Part shown: piece after piece, positions 47,847 through 55,830 of the stretch
Position numbering within the stretch: position 1 is the first letter of the stretch
Layout: each line of letters opens with the position of its first letter
Origin: Halopiger djelfimassiliensis
GTDB lineage: Archaea > Halobacteriota > Halobacteria > Halobacteriales > Natrialbaceae
Reading direction: 5' to 3'
NCBI RefSeq assembly: GCF_000455365.1
Contig: NZ_HG315686.1
Coordinates: 815,888-879,887 of the forward strand
Length of the DNA stretch: 64,000 bases
The notes under the pieces: generated by a model
Database searches by the model: none
What the model was told of the DNA's origin: nothing
What the model saw: the letters and a program-made list of their open reading frames with translations, nothing else
Program-made: the position numbers and the translations under genes

Positions 47847-49001
47847 GTGACCGAAGATAGCGCCGGCGTCGAACCCCTGCTCGAGGCGGTCGACGACGAC
47901 GGGATCGAGTTCGACGGCCTCCGGATCGATCGCGGAGACGACGGCTACGCCCTCGAGACGCCCGACGAGACGTGGGCCGGCCTCGACGAGGGCGACCTGC
48001 GAGACGCGCTCGAGCCGCTTGAAGCGTACGTCACGAACTGGCGCTACTGGCAACGGTCCGTCGGCGGCTCGGGGACCGCCCGCCGGGCGTTCCTCCGGTG
48101 GTGTGAACGGGCCCCGCTCGAGTTCGCAATCGACGATTCGGACGGCGACCATCCGTCGGTCGACGAACCGTTGTCCGTTCCCGACCGGTACGAGGTCCTT
48201 CGAGAGGGGTTCGACCGCGAGTGGGGACAGCTCCGCATCACCGCTCGGCTGGTCGACGATGCCGACGATGATCCGGCTGGCGAGCGGGTCTACGACCTCT
48301 GGCACGTCGACGATGCCGACACCGACCTCGCCGAACTCGAGGTCTACGACGACCCACGCGACGCCCGCGAGATCGCCACGTACGACGAGGACGGACGGTA
48401 CCGGCCGCTGAAGACCGCACCCACGCTCGCCTCGGGGTGGGCCTTCACCGGCCTTTCGGCCGACGAACTCGTCGACGCCGTCGAATTCTTCTATCCGGCG
48501 ACGATCGCGAACTGGCATCGCGAACGACGGGGGTCCCTCGACGTCGACCACTGGCGCGAGACCGCCGAGCGACAGACCGGTATCTACGACGTGATCGACG
48601 AACTCCCGCGGGAGGCCGTCGACTGGATGGCCGAAGCCTGCTGTGTCGACTCCCAGTGTCTCCGCCGTCGGGAGTGGGAGTTCGAGGCGGGCGACGAACT
48701 CGACGTCGACGGCGGCGACGGCCGGTTCCCCTGCCGGGAGCCGTGTTCGCTCGTCGTCGCCGCCGCCCGCAAGTGGACCGTCCTCGAGTCCGAAACCGAG
48801 CGGACGTACGAACTCGAGTTGACCACGAGCGAACTGAACCAGCTCGAGGAACTGATCGACGCGGTTGCGGACGGACGGACCGACGAGATCCGCGAGGCCG
48901 ACGTCTACGAGGGCGCGAACCGCTATCGTGCGCGATACCTTCGGGCGAAACGGTTCGACGACGAGGGGAACCTCGAGGTCAACGAACTGACCGAGGAGTA
49001 A
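47847..49001 (+). CDS. DR2241-family protein (CbiX partner)
   Basis: The 384-residue protein starts at GTG 47847, 4 bases after cbiX. It has an alpha/beta body with YVTNWRYWQRSVGGSGTARR (about 54-73) and two Cys clusters near residues 266-271 and 294-298 (CCVDSQC and CREPC), fitting a putative iron-sulfur or zinc site as in the Deinococcus DR2241 family, which is linked to CbiX. In haloarchaea the two genes are regularly adjacent. It may supply electrons or stabilise the chelatase (inference). Confidence 0.78.
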   Translation: MTEDSAGVEPLLEAVDDDGIEFDGLRIDRGDDGYALETPDETWAGLDEGDLRDALEPLEAYVTNWRYWQRSVGGSGTARRAFLRWCERAPLEFAIDDSDGDHPSVDEPLSVPDRYEVLREGFDREWGQLRITARLVDDADDDPAGERVYDLWHVDDADTDLAELEVYDDPRDAREIATYDEDGRYRPLKTAPTLASGWAFTGLSADELVDAVEFFYPATIANWHRERRGSLDVDHWRETAERQTGIYDVIDELPREAVDWMAEACCVDSQCLRRREWEFEAGDELDVDGGDGRFPCREPCSLVVAAARKWTVLESETERTYELELTTSELNQLEELIDAVADGRTDEIREADVYEGANRYRARYLRAKRFDDEGNLEVNELTEE

Positions 49002-49012
49002 GTACACTCGCA

Positions 49013-49036
49013 GGCGGCTCGAGGCCTCGAGTCGCC
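49013..49036. terminator. 24-bp near-perfect palindrome between convergent genes
   Basis: GGCGGCTCGAGG abuts CCTCGAGTCGCC (11 of 12 positions complementary). It lies between the stops of the DR2241-family gene (49001) and the leftward gene ending at 49039. A two-way terminator is the simplest reading. Confidence 0.5.
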
Positions 49037-49038
49037 GA

Positions 49039-49623
49039 CTATCGAAGCAATAGCGAAAGCGCCACCACGAACCCGACGACGACGATACCGGCCCCGATCG
49101 TGGCCGCGGGACCGCCGATCGTCGCGGCCATCGTCGTTCCGATTCCCAGCGAAACCACCCCGAGCGCGACGACGGCGACCGTCGCCGGTTCGGGACCGCC
49201 CACGCCCGTCAGCCGGTCGAGAGCCGTCGGTTCCGGCTCCGATCGGGACGGTTCCGCGAGCGATTCGTCGACATCGATGTCGGGCGGTCCCGGCGTAACG
49301 GTGACCGGGATCGAGACGGCTTCGGAGCCGTACCCGGTCAGGACTTCGAGGTGACCGTCGACGGACTCGGCGATGGAATCGGTGTCGACGGCGATCGGGA
49401 CGGCGGTGACGTCACCCGGCTCGACGTAGTAGTTCGGGGTCTCGAGTGAGGCGATCCGTTCGAGATCACCGTCGAGTCGGCAGTGAACGTGTGCCGGCGA
49501 CTCGTGGCCGTGCAACCGAACCACGATGGACTCGCTCGTTTCGATCGGTCCGTCGTCTCCGTCGACCTCGAGCGAGTCGGAGACGCCGCGATTGACGTGG
49601 ACGGTGACCTCGGTTTCGGGCAC
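49039..49623 (-). CDS. Haloarchaeal membrane-anchored protein (DUF7524-like)
   Basis: The 194-residue protein has a beta-rich N-domain (TEVTVHVNRGVSDSLEVDG; SIVVRLHGHESPAHVHCRL; AVPIAVDTDSIAESVDGHL) and two C-terminal membrane helices (about residues 146-165 and 170-192). I recall the family as a haloarchaeal DUF (DUF7524-like). No enzyme motif. It follows the Trm112-like gene with a 15-base gap on the same strand and may be cotranscribed. Confidence 0.65.
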   Translation of the reverse strand: MPETEVTVHVNRGVSDSLEVDGDDGPIETSESIVVRLHGHESPAHVHCRLDGDLERIASLETPNYYVEPGDVTAVPIAVDTDSIAESVDGHLEVLTGYGSEAVSIPVTVTPGPPDIDVDESLAEPSRSEPEPTALDRLTGVGGPEPATVAVVALGVVSLGIGTTMAATIGGPAATIGAGIVVVGFVVALSLLLR

Positions 49624-49638
49624 GATCGATCAGGCCGA

Positions 49639-49833
49639 TCAGGCCGGCGTTTCCCCGCGCATGTCCGGCGGCAGCAGGTTCGGGATGCCGTCGTCGACCG
49701 GATATCGTTCGCCGCATTCGGTACAGACGAGCGCCCCCGCGACGACTTCCTCGTCGTCGTACTCGGGGTCCTCGAGTTCCAGTTCGTGTTTGTCCAGCGG
49801 ACAACGGAGGATGTCAAGCAACGACTCCTTCAT
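49639..49833 (-). CDS. Trm112-family methyltransferase activator
   Basis: The 64-residue zinc protein starts at ATG 49833 (MKESLLDILRCPLD). It has CPLDKH near residues 11-16 and CTEC near 37-40, then RYPVDDGIPNLLPPD, the Trm112 signature. Trm112 stabilises and activates several rRNA, tRNA and protein methyltransferases. The promoter is on the right, divergent from the histidine kinase gene. Confidence 0.87.
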   Translation of the reverse strand: MKESLLDILRCPLDKHELELEDPEYDDEEVVAGALVCTECGERYPVDDGIPNLLPPDMRGETPA

Positions 49834-49985
49834 AGTAGATACGCTTGCCGCGTTCAGCAAAAGGCTTCGGGAACGTCGGAACGACGAGTCGGTCGACGGT
49901 GCCGACCAGTGAACCTTTATACGATATCGTGCTTGTGACTACCAATGGAGCCGAAGGTTTCAGTGGGGTGACCAGATTCGAACGT

Positions 49986-51524
49986 ATGTCCGATACTCGT
50001 CTCGCCGACAGCATCAAACGACTCGGCGCGGTCGCATCGACGCTCGAGGAGTGTGAATCGATCGACGACGTCTACTCCCGTGCGGTAGCGACGGCAGAAC
50101 GCGTCATCGAGAGCGACGCCGTGATTATCTGTACCGTCGAAGACGGCAGGTTCGTGCCACAGGCGGCGAACGTCAACCGGCTGATCCCGGCCGAACCGTT
50201 GACTATCGAGGACGGAATCGCCGGGAAAACCGTCCGCGAGGACCGGACGTACGTCGTCGACGACCTCGAGTCCGATCCCGACGCAGCACCCACGAACGAG
50301 TCGTTCCGGTCGGTCCTCTCGGTTCCGCTGGACGGCGGCGGTATCGTTCAGTTCCACTCGACGGAACGGGGGGCCTTCTCGGCCGTCGACCGCCATCTCG
50401 GTGAACTGTTCGTTGCGACCGTTACGAACGCCCGCAACCGGGTCGCCTACGAGACGGCGCTCGAAACCGAACGCGACCAGTTCGCGGCGCTTTTCGAGAA
50501 CGTCCCCGACGCAGCGTTGCAGTATCGAATCGAAGACGGACGCCCGATCATCGACGCCGTAAACTCCGCGTTTATCCGCGTGTTCGGATACGATGCCGAA
50601 GACGCCGTCGGCGAACCGGTCGAGAAGCTCCTCCTACCGGCCGACGAGAGAACGGAGTCCGGAGCCGAGCCGGAACTGACGAACGCCGTCGAACTGGACG
50701 CGCAGTCGGATATCGAAGTCGTCCGTGAAACCGCGTCGGGACTGCGGCCGTTTCTGTTGCGAAACGTCCCGGTCGCGACCGACGACGAGACGAGCCGTGG
50801 CTACCTGATCTACACCGATCTCACCGAACTGAAAGTACGCGAGCGGGAACTCAGACGAAAGAACGAGCGGCTCGACCAGTTCGCGAGCATCGTGAGCCAC
50901 GATCTCCGGAATCCGTTGAGCGTCGCCAACGGTCACCTCAAACTCGCGCTCGATCGGGACGGAGATGCGACCGACGAACTCGAGGAAGTACGACGGGCAC
51001 ACGAACGGATGGACCGGCTCGTCGAGGACCTCCTGGCGATGGCACGCGACGGGACGGTCGACGATCCAGCCCCGGTCGACCTCGCGACGGTCGCGGGTAC
51101 GGCCTGGAACAACGTCGAGACGGCGACCGCATCGCTCGAGGTCGCCGCCGATACGCGACTCGCCGCCGACCGGAGCCGACTGTTACAGCTGTTCGAGAAC
51201 CTCTTTCGAAACGCGATCGAACACGCCGGCCCGGACGTAACCGTCCGCGTCGAGGACACCGCAAACGGGTTCGCCGTCGCGGACGACGGCCCCGGGATCC
51301 CCGACGACGACCGGGAGGCCGTTTTCGAATCGGGCTACTCCGGGACGACGGACAACACCGGTCTCGGTCTCGCCATCGTTCGCCAGATCGCCGAAGAACA
51401 CGGCTGGAACGTCGAAGTAACCGGCGGAAGCGACGGCGGTGCCCGGTTCGAGTTTACGGACCATCCCCTCGAGAGCATGGATAGACTCGGAATCGTCGAC
51501 CAGCGGCCACAGGGGTCCGGATGA
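49986..51524 (+). CDS. GAF/PAS sensor histidine kinase
   Basis: From ATG 49986 (MSDTRLADSIKRLG) the 512-residue kinase has an N-terminal GAF domain (about 20-155: VIICTVEDGRFVPQAANV, GIAGKTVREDRTYVV), a PAS domain (about 168-285), the HisKA H-box with H305 (FASIVSHDLRNPLSVANGHL), and an HATPase with the N-box (LLQLFENLFRNAIEHAG), G1 (ADDGPGIPD) and G2 (GLGLAIVRQIAEEHGW). No transmembrane segment, so it senses a cytoplasmic cue. It overlaps the CHAT-like gene by ATGA, which suggests a dedicated output in place of a response regulator. Confidence 0.9.
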   Translation: MSDTRLADSIKRLGAVASTLEECESIDDVYSRAVATAERVIESDAVIICTVEDGRFVPQAANVNRLIPAEPLTIEDGIAGKTVREDRTYVVDDLESDPDAAPTNESFRSVLSVPLDGGGIVQFHSTERGAFSAVDRHLGELFVATVTNARNRVAYETALETERDQFAALFENVPDAALQYRIEDGRPIIDAVNSAFIRVFGYDAEDAVGEPVEKLLLPADERTESGAEPELTNAVELDAQSDIEVVRETASGLRPFLLRNVPVATDDETSRGYLIYTDLTELKVRERELRRKNERLDQFASIVSHDLRNPLSVANGHLKLALDRDGDATDELEEVRRAHERMDRLVEDLLAMARDGTVDDPAPVDLATVAGTAWNNVETATASLEVAADTRLAADRSRLLQLFENLFRNAIEHAGPDVTVRVEDTANGFAVADDGPGIPDDDREAVFESGYSGTTDNTGLGLAIVRQIAEEHGWNVEVTGGSDGGARFEFTDHPLESMDRLGIVDQRPQGSG

Positions 51525-53644
51525 CTCGAGCAGCCGACACGGATCCCGTGTCCCTGTCGATAGACGGAACGACGCTTCGTGCAAACGATATCGCGAGCAA
51601 CTGTGTCTCGTTCGATCTCGTCGGGTGGGACCGGCTGGCAACGCCCCACGAGTTCGACGAGCCGATCGACGCGACGATCGTCGGGAGAGTCTCGGAGATC
51701 AGATACGATATGCGGAATCTGGTCGATATCTCCCGGCTCGACGGCTCGCTCGATCCCGACGGCGGGACGGAAACGACGCGGTTTGCGGAGTCGAACATCA
51801 CCGGTGAGGACAACGAACGGCTGGCGCTTCCCGACGGGGAGTACGCCTGTCGGTTCGATTCCGCGCTTTTCGTTCGCCTCCGGTTCGACGGGGAAGCGAC
51901 GATCCGAAACCAGCCGTGTGGGCCGCTGACGATATCGTTTCGCCATCCGACGCGGGTCACGTTCGGGTTCAAATCGCCCGTCGACTACCCCCGCCACGAG
52001 CTGACCGTCGAGCCGTCGCCCGACGGCGTCGCGACCGCGCTCTCCCATCTCACCGCATCGATCGAGACGACCACGGCGGACCGCGTGCACCGTAATTACC
52101 GCGGCTACCCGCCGTTAATCGAGTTCGGCTCCGAAACGCGGATTCCCGAACCGGTCCGTGAGGCGACGCCGGAGACCGGAATCGAACTCGTCGTCCCGTC
52201 ACGGCTGTCGGCGCTCTTTCCCGTGGCCCCGCTTGCGTACTACCTCGGTGCACGTCTCCGGACGGGTGACGTAGAAACGCCCGTTCTTCGCGCATCCCGG
52301 GTCGGGCTTCGATACGAGTTCGACGGGAGCGACCGACTCGCAACGGAAGCGATCTCGCTCCTCCGGCGGGCGTTCTTTCTCGATCTGCTGTCCTCGTGGG
52401 CCGATCCCGGAAAGCCGACCGTCAGGGAGTACGAACGGCTCGAAGCCGTCGGTATCGACCTCGAGAACTGGGTCGACCGTCCCCTCGCGGAACGGATCGA
52501 CCACTACCTCGGATTGCCGACCGCAACCGTGGACGAAATCCTGCCGGAGTGGCCCTATCGAATGGCCGTCACGCCGTCGATCGATCACGTATCAGTGTTG
52601 CCACACCTGTTGTACGACATCGCCGCGATCACCGTTCCCTCGGAACACGACGGCCGAAGTTCGTCGCAGTCGTCGGAGTGTCCCGGACCGGGCCGGAGCG
52701 ATTCCACGGCAACCGATCCGCTGTCGACGTGTCGATGGATTCGTGGCCGGCTGGGAGACGGCGAACTCGAGGCACCAAGCGATGGGACGAGAGGTTCGTC
52801 GACGTATGCGACGTTTACGGCGCTTCCGAGCGCGTACGAGAACCGGCTCTCGGATCTCGAGCAACGCTCCGACGAGCGGGAGATCACCGTCGTGTTCGCG
52901 GCCGATCGCGTGCCGGAGTCGGGACGAACTACCGTCGTGGACAGGTACGCCCGTCGATCCGATGTCGTCTCGCCCGCGGTCGAGCGAATCGATGACCCGA
53001 CGCGGGCGGAACTGGCCGAGGCGTTCGCCGACGGTGCCGACTTCCTTCATTATGTCGGCGACTGTGACGGCTCGGGTCTCGCGTGTCGGGACGGCTACCT
53101 GACGCCGGCAACGCTGGACGAAAACGACGTCGGACTGTTCCAACTCGATTCCCCCCGTTCCGGGGCGGTAGCGACCGACCTGATCGAAACGGGAAGCATC
53201 GCCGGCGTCGTCGGTGCCGACCTCCCGTCGACCGTGGACGGCTCCGTCTCGACGACGATCGGCGAACTGGTGTTGGACGGCCAGAGCCTCGCGACGGCCC
53301 ACGCCTGTGCCAGCGACGGAACGAACGGAGCCGGCGGACGCGTCGTCGGGGACGGCACACATCGGTTCGTTGCAAAGTGGAAACCGTCGCCCGTCCACAC
53401 CCTCTCGACGGACGCGGACGGAAACGTGCGTGCGATAACGGTCCCGTTCCCGGTCGATCCGGTCGGCGGTCACTGGCGAGGCAGCCGGCCGGAGCGAAAA
53501 CGCCTGCTCCCGGCAATGATCACCTACGAGGTCGCACAGGACGAACTCGACGAGTTCATCTCGGGTGCGTCGATACCGATTTACTACGACGGGCGGTTTT
53601 ACTGGCCCGAAACGCAAAAACAGCTCATCTATCCCGTCTCCTAG
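51521..53644 (+). CDS. CHAT (caspase-like)-related protein, active site altered
   Basis: The 707-residue protein overlaps the kinase stop (ATGA). The first 380 residues are a mixed beta/alpha region I cannot assign. The C-terminal 300 residues look like a CHAT/caspase-type domain: the strand block ADFLHYVGDCDGSGLACRDG (H510, where CHAT has H-x-x-G-H-G) and GLFQLDSPRSGAVATDLIET, the position of the catalytic Cys motif (L-N-A-C-x-S), now with Asp. The second His is also replaced (G-D-C). It is probably an inactive or reprogrammed caspase-like protein. No signal peptide. Coupling to a kinase suggests a regulated effector (inference). Confidence 0.6.
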   Translation: MTRAADTDPVSLSIDGTTLRANDIASNCVSFDLVGWDRLATPHEFDEPIDATIVGRVSEIRYDMRNLVDISRLDGSLDPDGGTETTRFAESNITGEDNERLALPDGEYACRFDSALFVRLRFDGEATIRNQPCGPLTISFRHPTRVTFGFKSPVDYPRHELTVEPSPDGVATALSHLTASIETTTADRVHRNYRGYPPLIEFGSETRIPEPVREATPETGIELVVPSRLSALFPVAPLAYYLGARLRTGDVETPVLRASRVGLRYEFDGSDRLATEAISLLRRAFFLDLLSSWADPGKPTVREYERLEAVGIDLENWVDRPLAERIDHYLGLPTATVDEILPEWPYRMAVTPSIDHVSVLPHLLYDIAAITVPSEHDGRSSSQSSECPGPGRSDSTATDPLSTCRWIRGRLGDGELEAPSDGTRGSSTYATFTALPSAYENRLSDLEQRSDEREITVVFAADRVPESGRTTVVDRYARRSDVVSPAVERIDDPTRAELAEAFADGADFLHYVGDCDGSGLACRDGYLTPATLDENDVGLFQLDSPRSGAVATDLIETGSIAGVVGADLPSTVDGSVSTTIGELVLDGQSLATAHACASDGTNGAGGRVVGDGTHRFVAKWKPSPVHTLSTDADGNVRAITVPFPVDPVGGHWRGSRPERKRLLPAMITYEVAQDELDEFISGASIPIYYDGRFYWPETQKQLIYPVS

Positions 53645-53652
53645 ACGGGTGG

Positions 53653-55017
53653 TTACGCGTACGGGTCTTCGACGACCACGGTTTCCTCGCGGCCGGGACC
53701 GACGCCAACTGCGTAGATCGGGACCTCGAGTTCGTCGCTGATGTACTCGAGATACGTCCGGGCGTTCTCGGGGATCGCATCGTACCCTTCGTCGGCCACG
53801 TCGCTCCAGTCGACGTCGTCCCAGCCCTCGAAGGTCTCGAACGTTGCCTCACAGCGTCCCCACTGTTCGGTCGTCGGTGGCATAGTGAAGATCTCCTCGC
53901 CGTCGAACTCGTAGCTGTGGCCGACCTTGACCTCGTCCAGACCGGCGAGGACGTCGATGTGGTTGATCGCAAGCCCCGTAAAGCCGTTCGCGCGGGTGGC
54001 GTGGCGCAACATCGGCATATCGAGCCAGCCGACGCGGCGGGGACGGCCCGTTACGGTGCCGTATTCGCCGCCTTCATCGCGGATGTAGGTCGCCAGCTCC
54101 TCCTCGTCGTCGCCGGCACCCGCGTCGGGATCGTAGCCGGGCGTCTGTCCCTCGACGCCGCCGAGTTCGGTCGGGAGCGGACCGGTGCCGACCCGCGAGA
54201 GGTAGGCTTTGACGATACCGATGACCTCGCCGTCGCCGACGACGGTCGGGCCAAGTCCCGTTCCGACGGTCGCGCCGCCCGCAGTCGGGTTCGAAGAGGT
54301 GACGTAGGGGTAGACCCCGTGATCGATATCGAGCGACGTCCCCTGTGCACCCTCGAGCATGACGTTGTCGCCGGCGTCGATGCGCTCCTGAAGGAACGAG
54401 CCACAGTCGACGGTCATATCCTCCTCTGCGAGCCGGGTTCCGTACTCGCGGTAGGTTTCGAAGAGGAAGTCGATGTCGAACGCCTCGCCCGTTTCAGCGT
54501 CGAAGACCTCTTCGGCGAGGGCCTTCTTCTGGGGGACGACGTACTCGAGGCGTTCGCGGAGGACGTCGGGGTCTAACAGATCGCCGATCCGGACGCCGCG
54601 TCGGCCCGCCTTGTCCTCGTAGGTTGGGCCGATCCCGCGTTTGGTCGTTCCGGCGGCGAGGTCGTCTTTCTCCGATTCCTCGATCCCGTCGAGGGCACGA
54701 TGATAGGGAAGGATAACGTGTGCGCGCTCGGCCACGCGAATGTCCGGGTCGAGCCCCCGCTCTCGAAGCGTGTCGATTTCCTCGAACAGCGTTTCGGGAT
54801 TGACGACGCACCCGTTGCCGAGCACACCGACCTTCCCCCGGACGGCTCCCGACGGAACGAGCGATAGTTTGTACGTGTCACCGTCGTAAACGACGGTGTG
54901 TCCGGCGTTGTCGCCGCCCTGATACCGGACGACGACGTCGGCAGCGTCGCCATAGAGGTCGACGACGCCGCCCTTGCCTTCGTCGCCGAGTTGCGACCCG
55001 ACGATTGTGACGGTCAT
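53653..55017 (-). CDS. purA: Adenylosuccinate synthetase
   Basis: ATG 55017 (MTVTIVGSQLGDEGKGG) gives 454 residues, full length. The P-loop GDEGKG near residues 11-16, VRYQGGDNAGHTVVYDGD, ILPYHRALDGIEE, TTKRGIGPTYEDKAGRRGVR and EGAQGTSLDIDHGVYPYVTS are all invariant PurA blocks. It makes adenylosuccinate from IMP and aspartate with GTP, the first step to AMP. The 348-base gap upstream (55018-55365) shows no other gene; it contains only the promoter area of both divergent genes. Confidence 0.95.
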   Translation of the reverse strand: MTVTIVGSQLGDEGKGGVVDLYGDAADVVVRYQGGDNAGHTVVYDGDTYKLSLVPSGAVRGKVGVLGNGCVVNPETLFEEIDTLRERGLDPDIRVAERAHVILPYHRALDGIEESEKDDLAAGTTKRGIGPTYEDKAGRRGVRIGDLLDPDVLRERLEYVVPQKKALAEEVFDAETGEAFDIDFLFETYREYGTRLAEEDMTVDCGSFLQERIDAGDNVMLEGAQGTSLDIDHGVYPYVTSSNPTAGGATVGTGLGPTVVGDGEVIGIVKAYLSRVGTGPLPTELGGVEGQTPGYDPDAGAGDDEEELATYIRDEGGEYGTVTGRPRRVGWLDMPMLRHATRANGFTGLAINHIDVLAGLDEVKVGHSYEFDGEEIFTMPPTTEQWGRCEATFETFEGWDDVDWSDVADEGYDAIPENARTYLEYISDELEVPIYAVGVGPGREETVVVEDPYA

Positions 55018-55365
55018 AACAGCGGCGGATTCTTGCCGGGCCGATAAACAGATTACGGTATTGGCGAACCGGATACCGCCGAAGTGTCCACGAGCGTGCA
55101 TACCCGGGCCGACGATTCCCGACAACCAACACGAATCCGTGAGTACCCGAGGCGGGAGCCAAACGCGGTCTCCGCGACCGGTTCGAATCCGAATCCCCTT
55201 CCGGTGGCAGGTGCTACTCCGTTGCAACCGGCCCGTCTCGGCTTCGCCGCAAACGGAAGCGTTAACTACTCTCAAGAACAACCATCGAGTTGAGAGTGGC
55301 CGTCGCCGTCGTTTCAGTTCTCGAGAGTAACCTTTAAAAGCCACAAAGACAAGTTAACAAATGCC

Positions 55366-55671
55366 ATGATAGACAGACTTGAGAAGGAAGTCGATATGTT
55401 GGAACGGCATCTCCAGGTCCTGAAGATGGTAATCGAAAACGAACCCATCGGGATCGTCAAGATGTCGAACGAGACGGGCTATCCGCATCACAAGGTCCGC
55501 TACTCCCTCCGCGTGCTCGAGGAAGAGAACCTCATCGAACCCTCCAGCCAGGGCGCGATCAAAACCGAACGCACCGTCGAATTCGTGGACGAACTCGACG
55601 GCAAACTCGACGACATCATCGGCAAGCTCGAGGGCATGAAGATCGAAGACGTCGCCGAAGTCGAAAACTGA
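55366..55671 (+). CDS. Winged-helix regulator with coiled coil, 101 aa
   Basis: The 101-residue protein starts at ATG 55366, about 30 bases after AACCTTTAAAAG, a leaderless arrangement. It has an N-terminal helix (EKEVDMLERHLQVLKMVIE), a winged helix (SNETGYPHHKVRYSLRVLEE, then LIEPSSQGAIKTERT) and a C-terminal coiled segment. It is strongly conserved in haloarchaea to my knowledge and probably a global DNA-binding protein. Confidence 0.78.
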   Translation: MIDRLEKEVDMLERHLQVLKMVIENEPIGIVKMSNETGYPHHKVRYSLRVLEEENLIEPSSQGAIKTERTVEFVDELDGKLDDIIGKLEGMKIEDVAEVEN

Positions 55672-55830
55672 TCTATCGCCGCGTCACCGTTCGGAGTACT
55701 CCCCCGAGAACCGCTGACCTCCGGATTTCTCGGTCAGTTCGATTCCACCGAGCGACTGCGTTCTGTCCCCGTCGTTGATCTCTGGGATCGGCCACGAACG
55801 GCCGATTTACGAGCAACCGCCGCCGAGGGT

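Noticed and set aside
55680-55830. Minus-strand frame reading IPEINDGDRTQSLGGIELTE, downstream of the large coiled-coil gene
   Set aside because: Composition is protein-like, but there is no start codon and a stop precedes it; it may be a decayed fragment.
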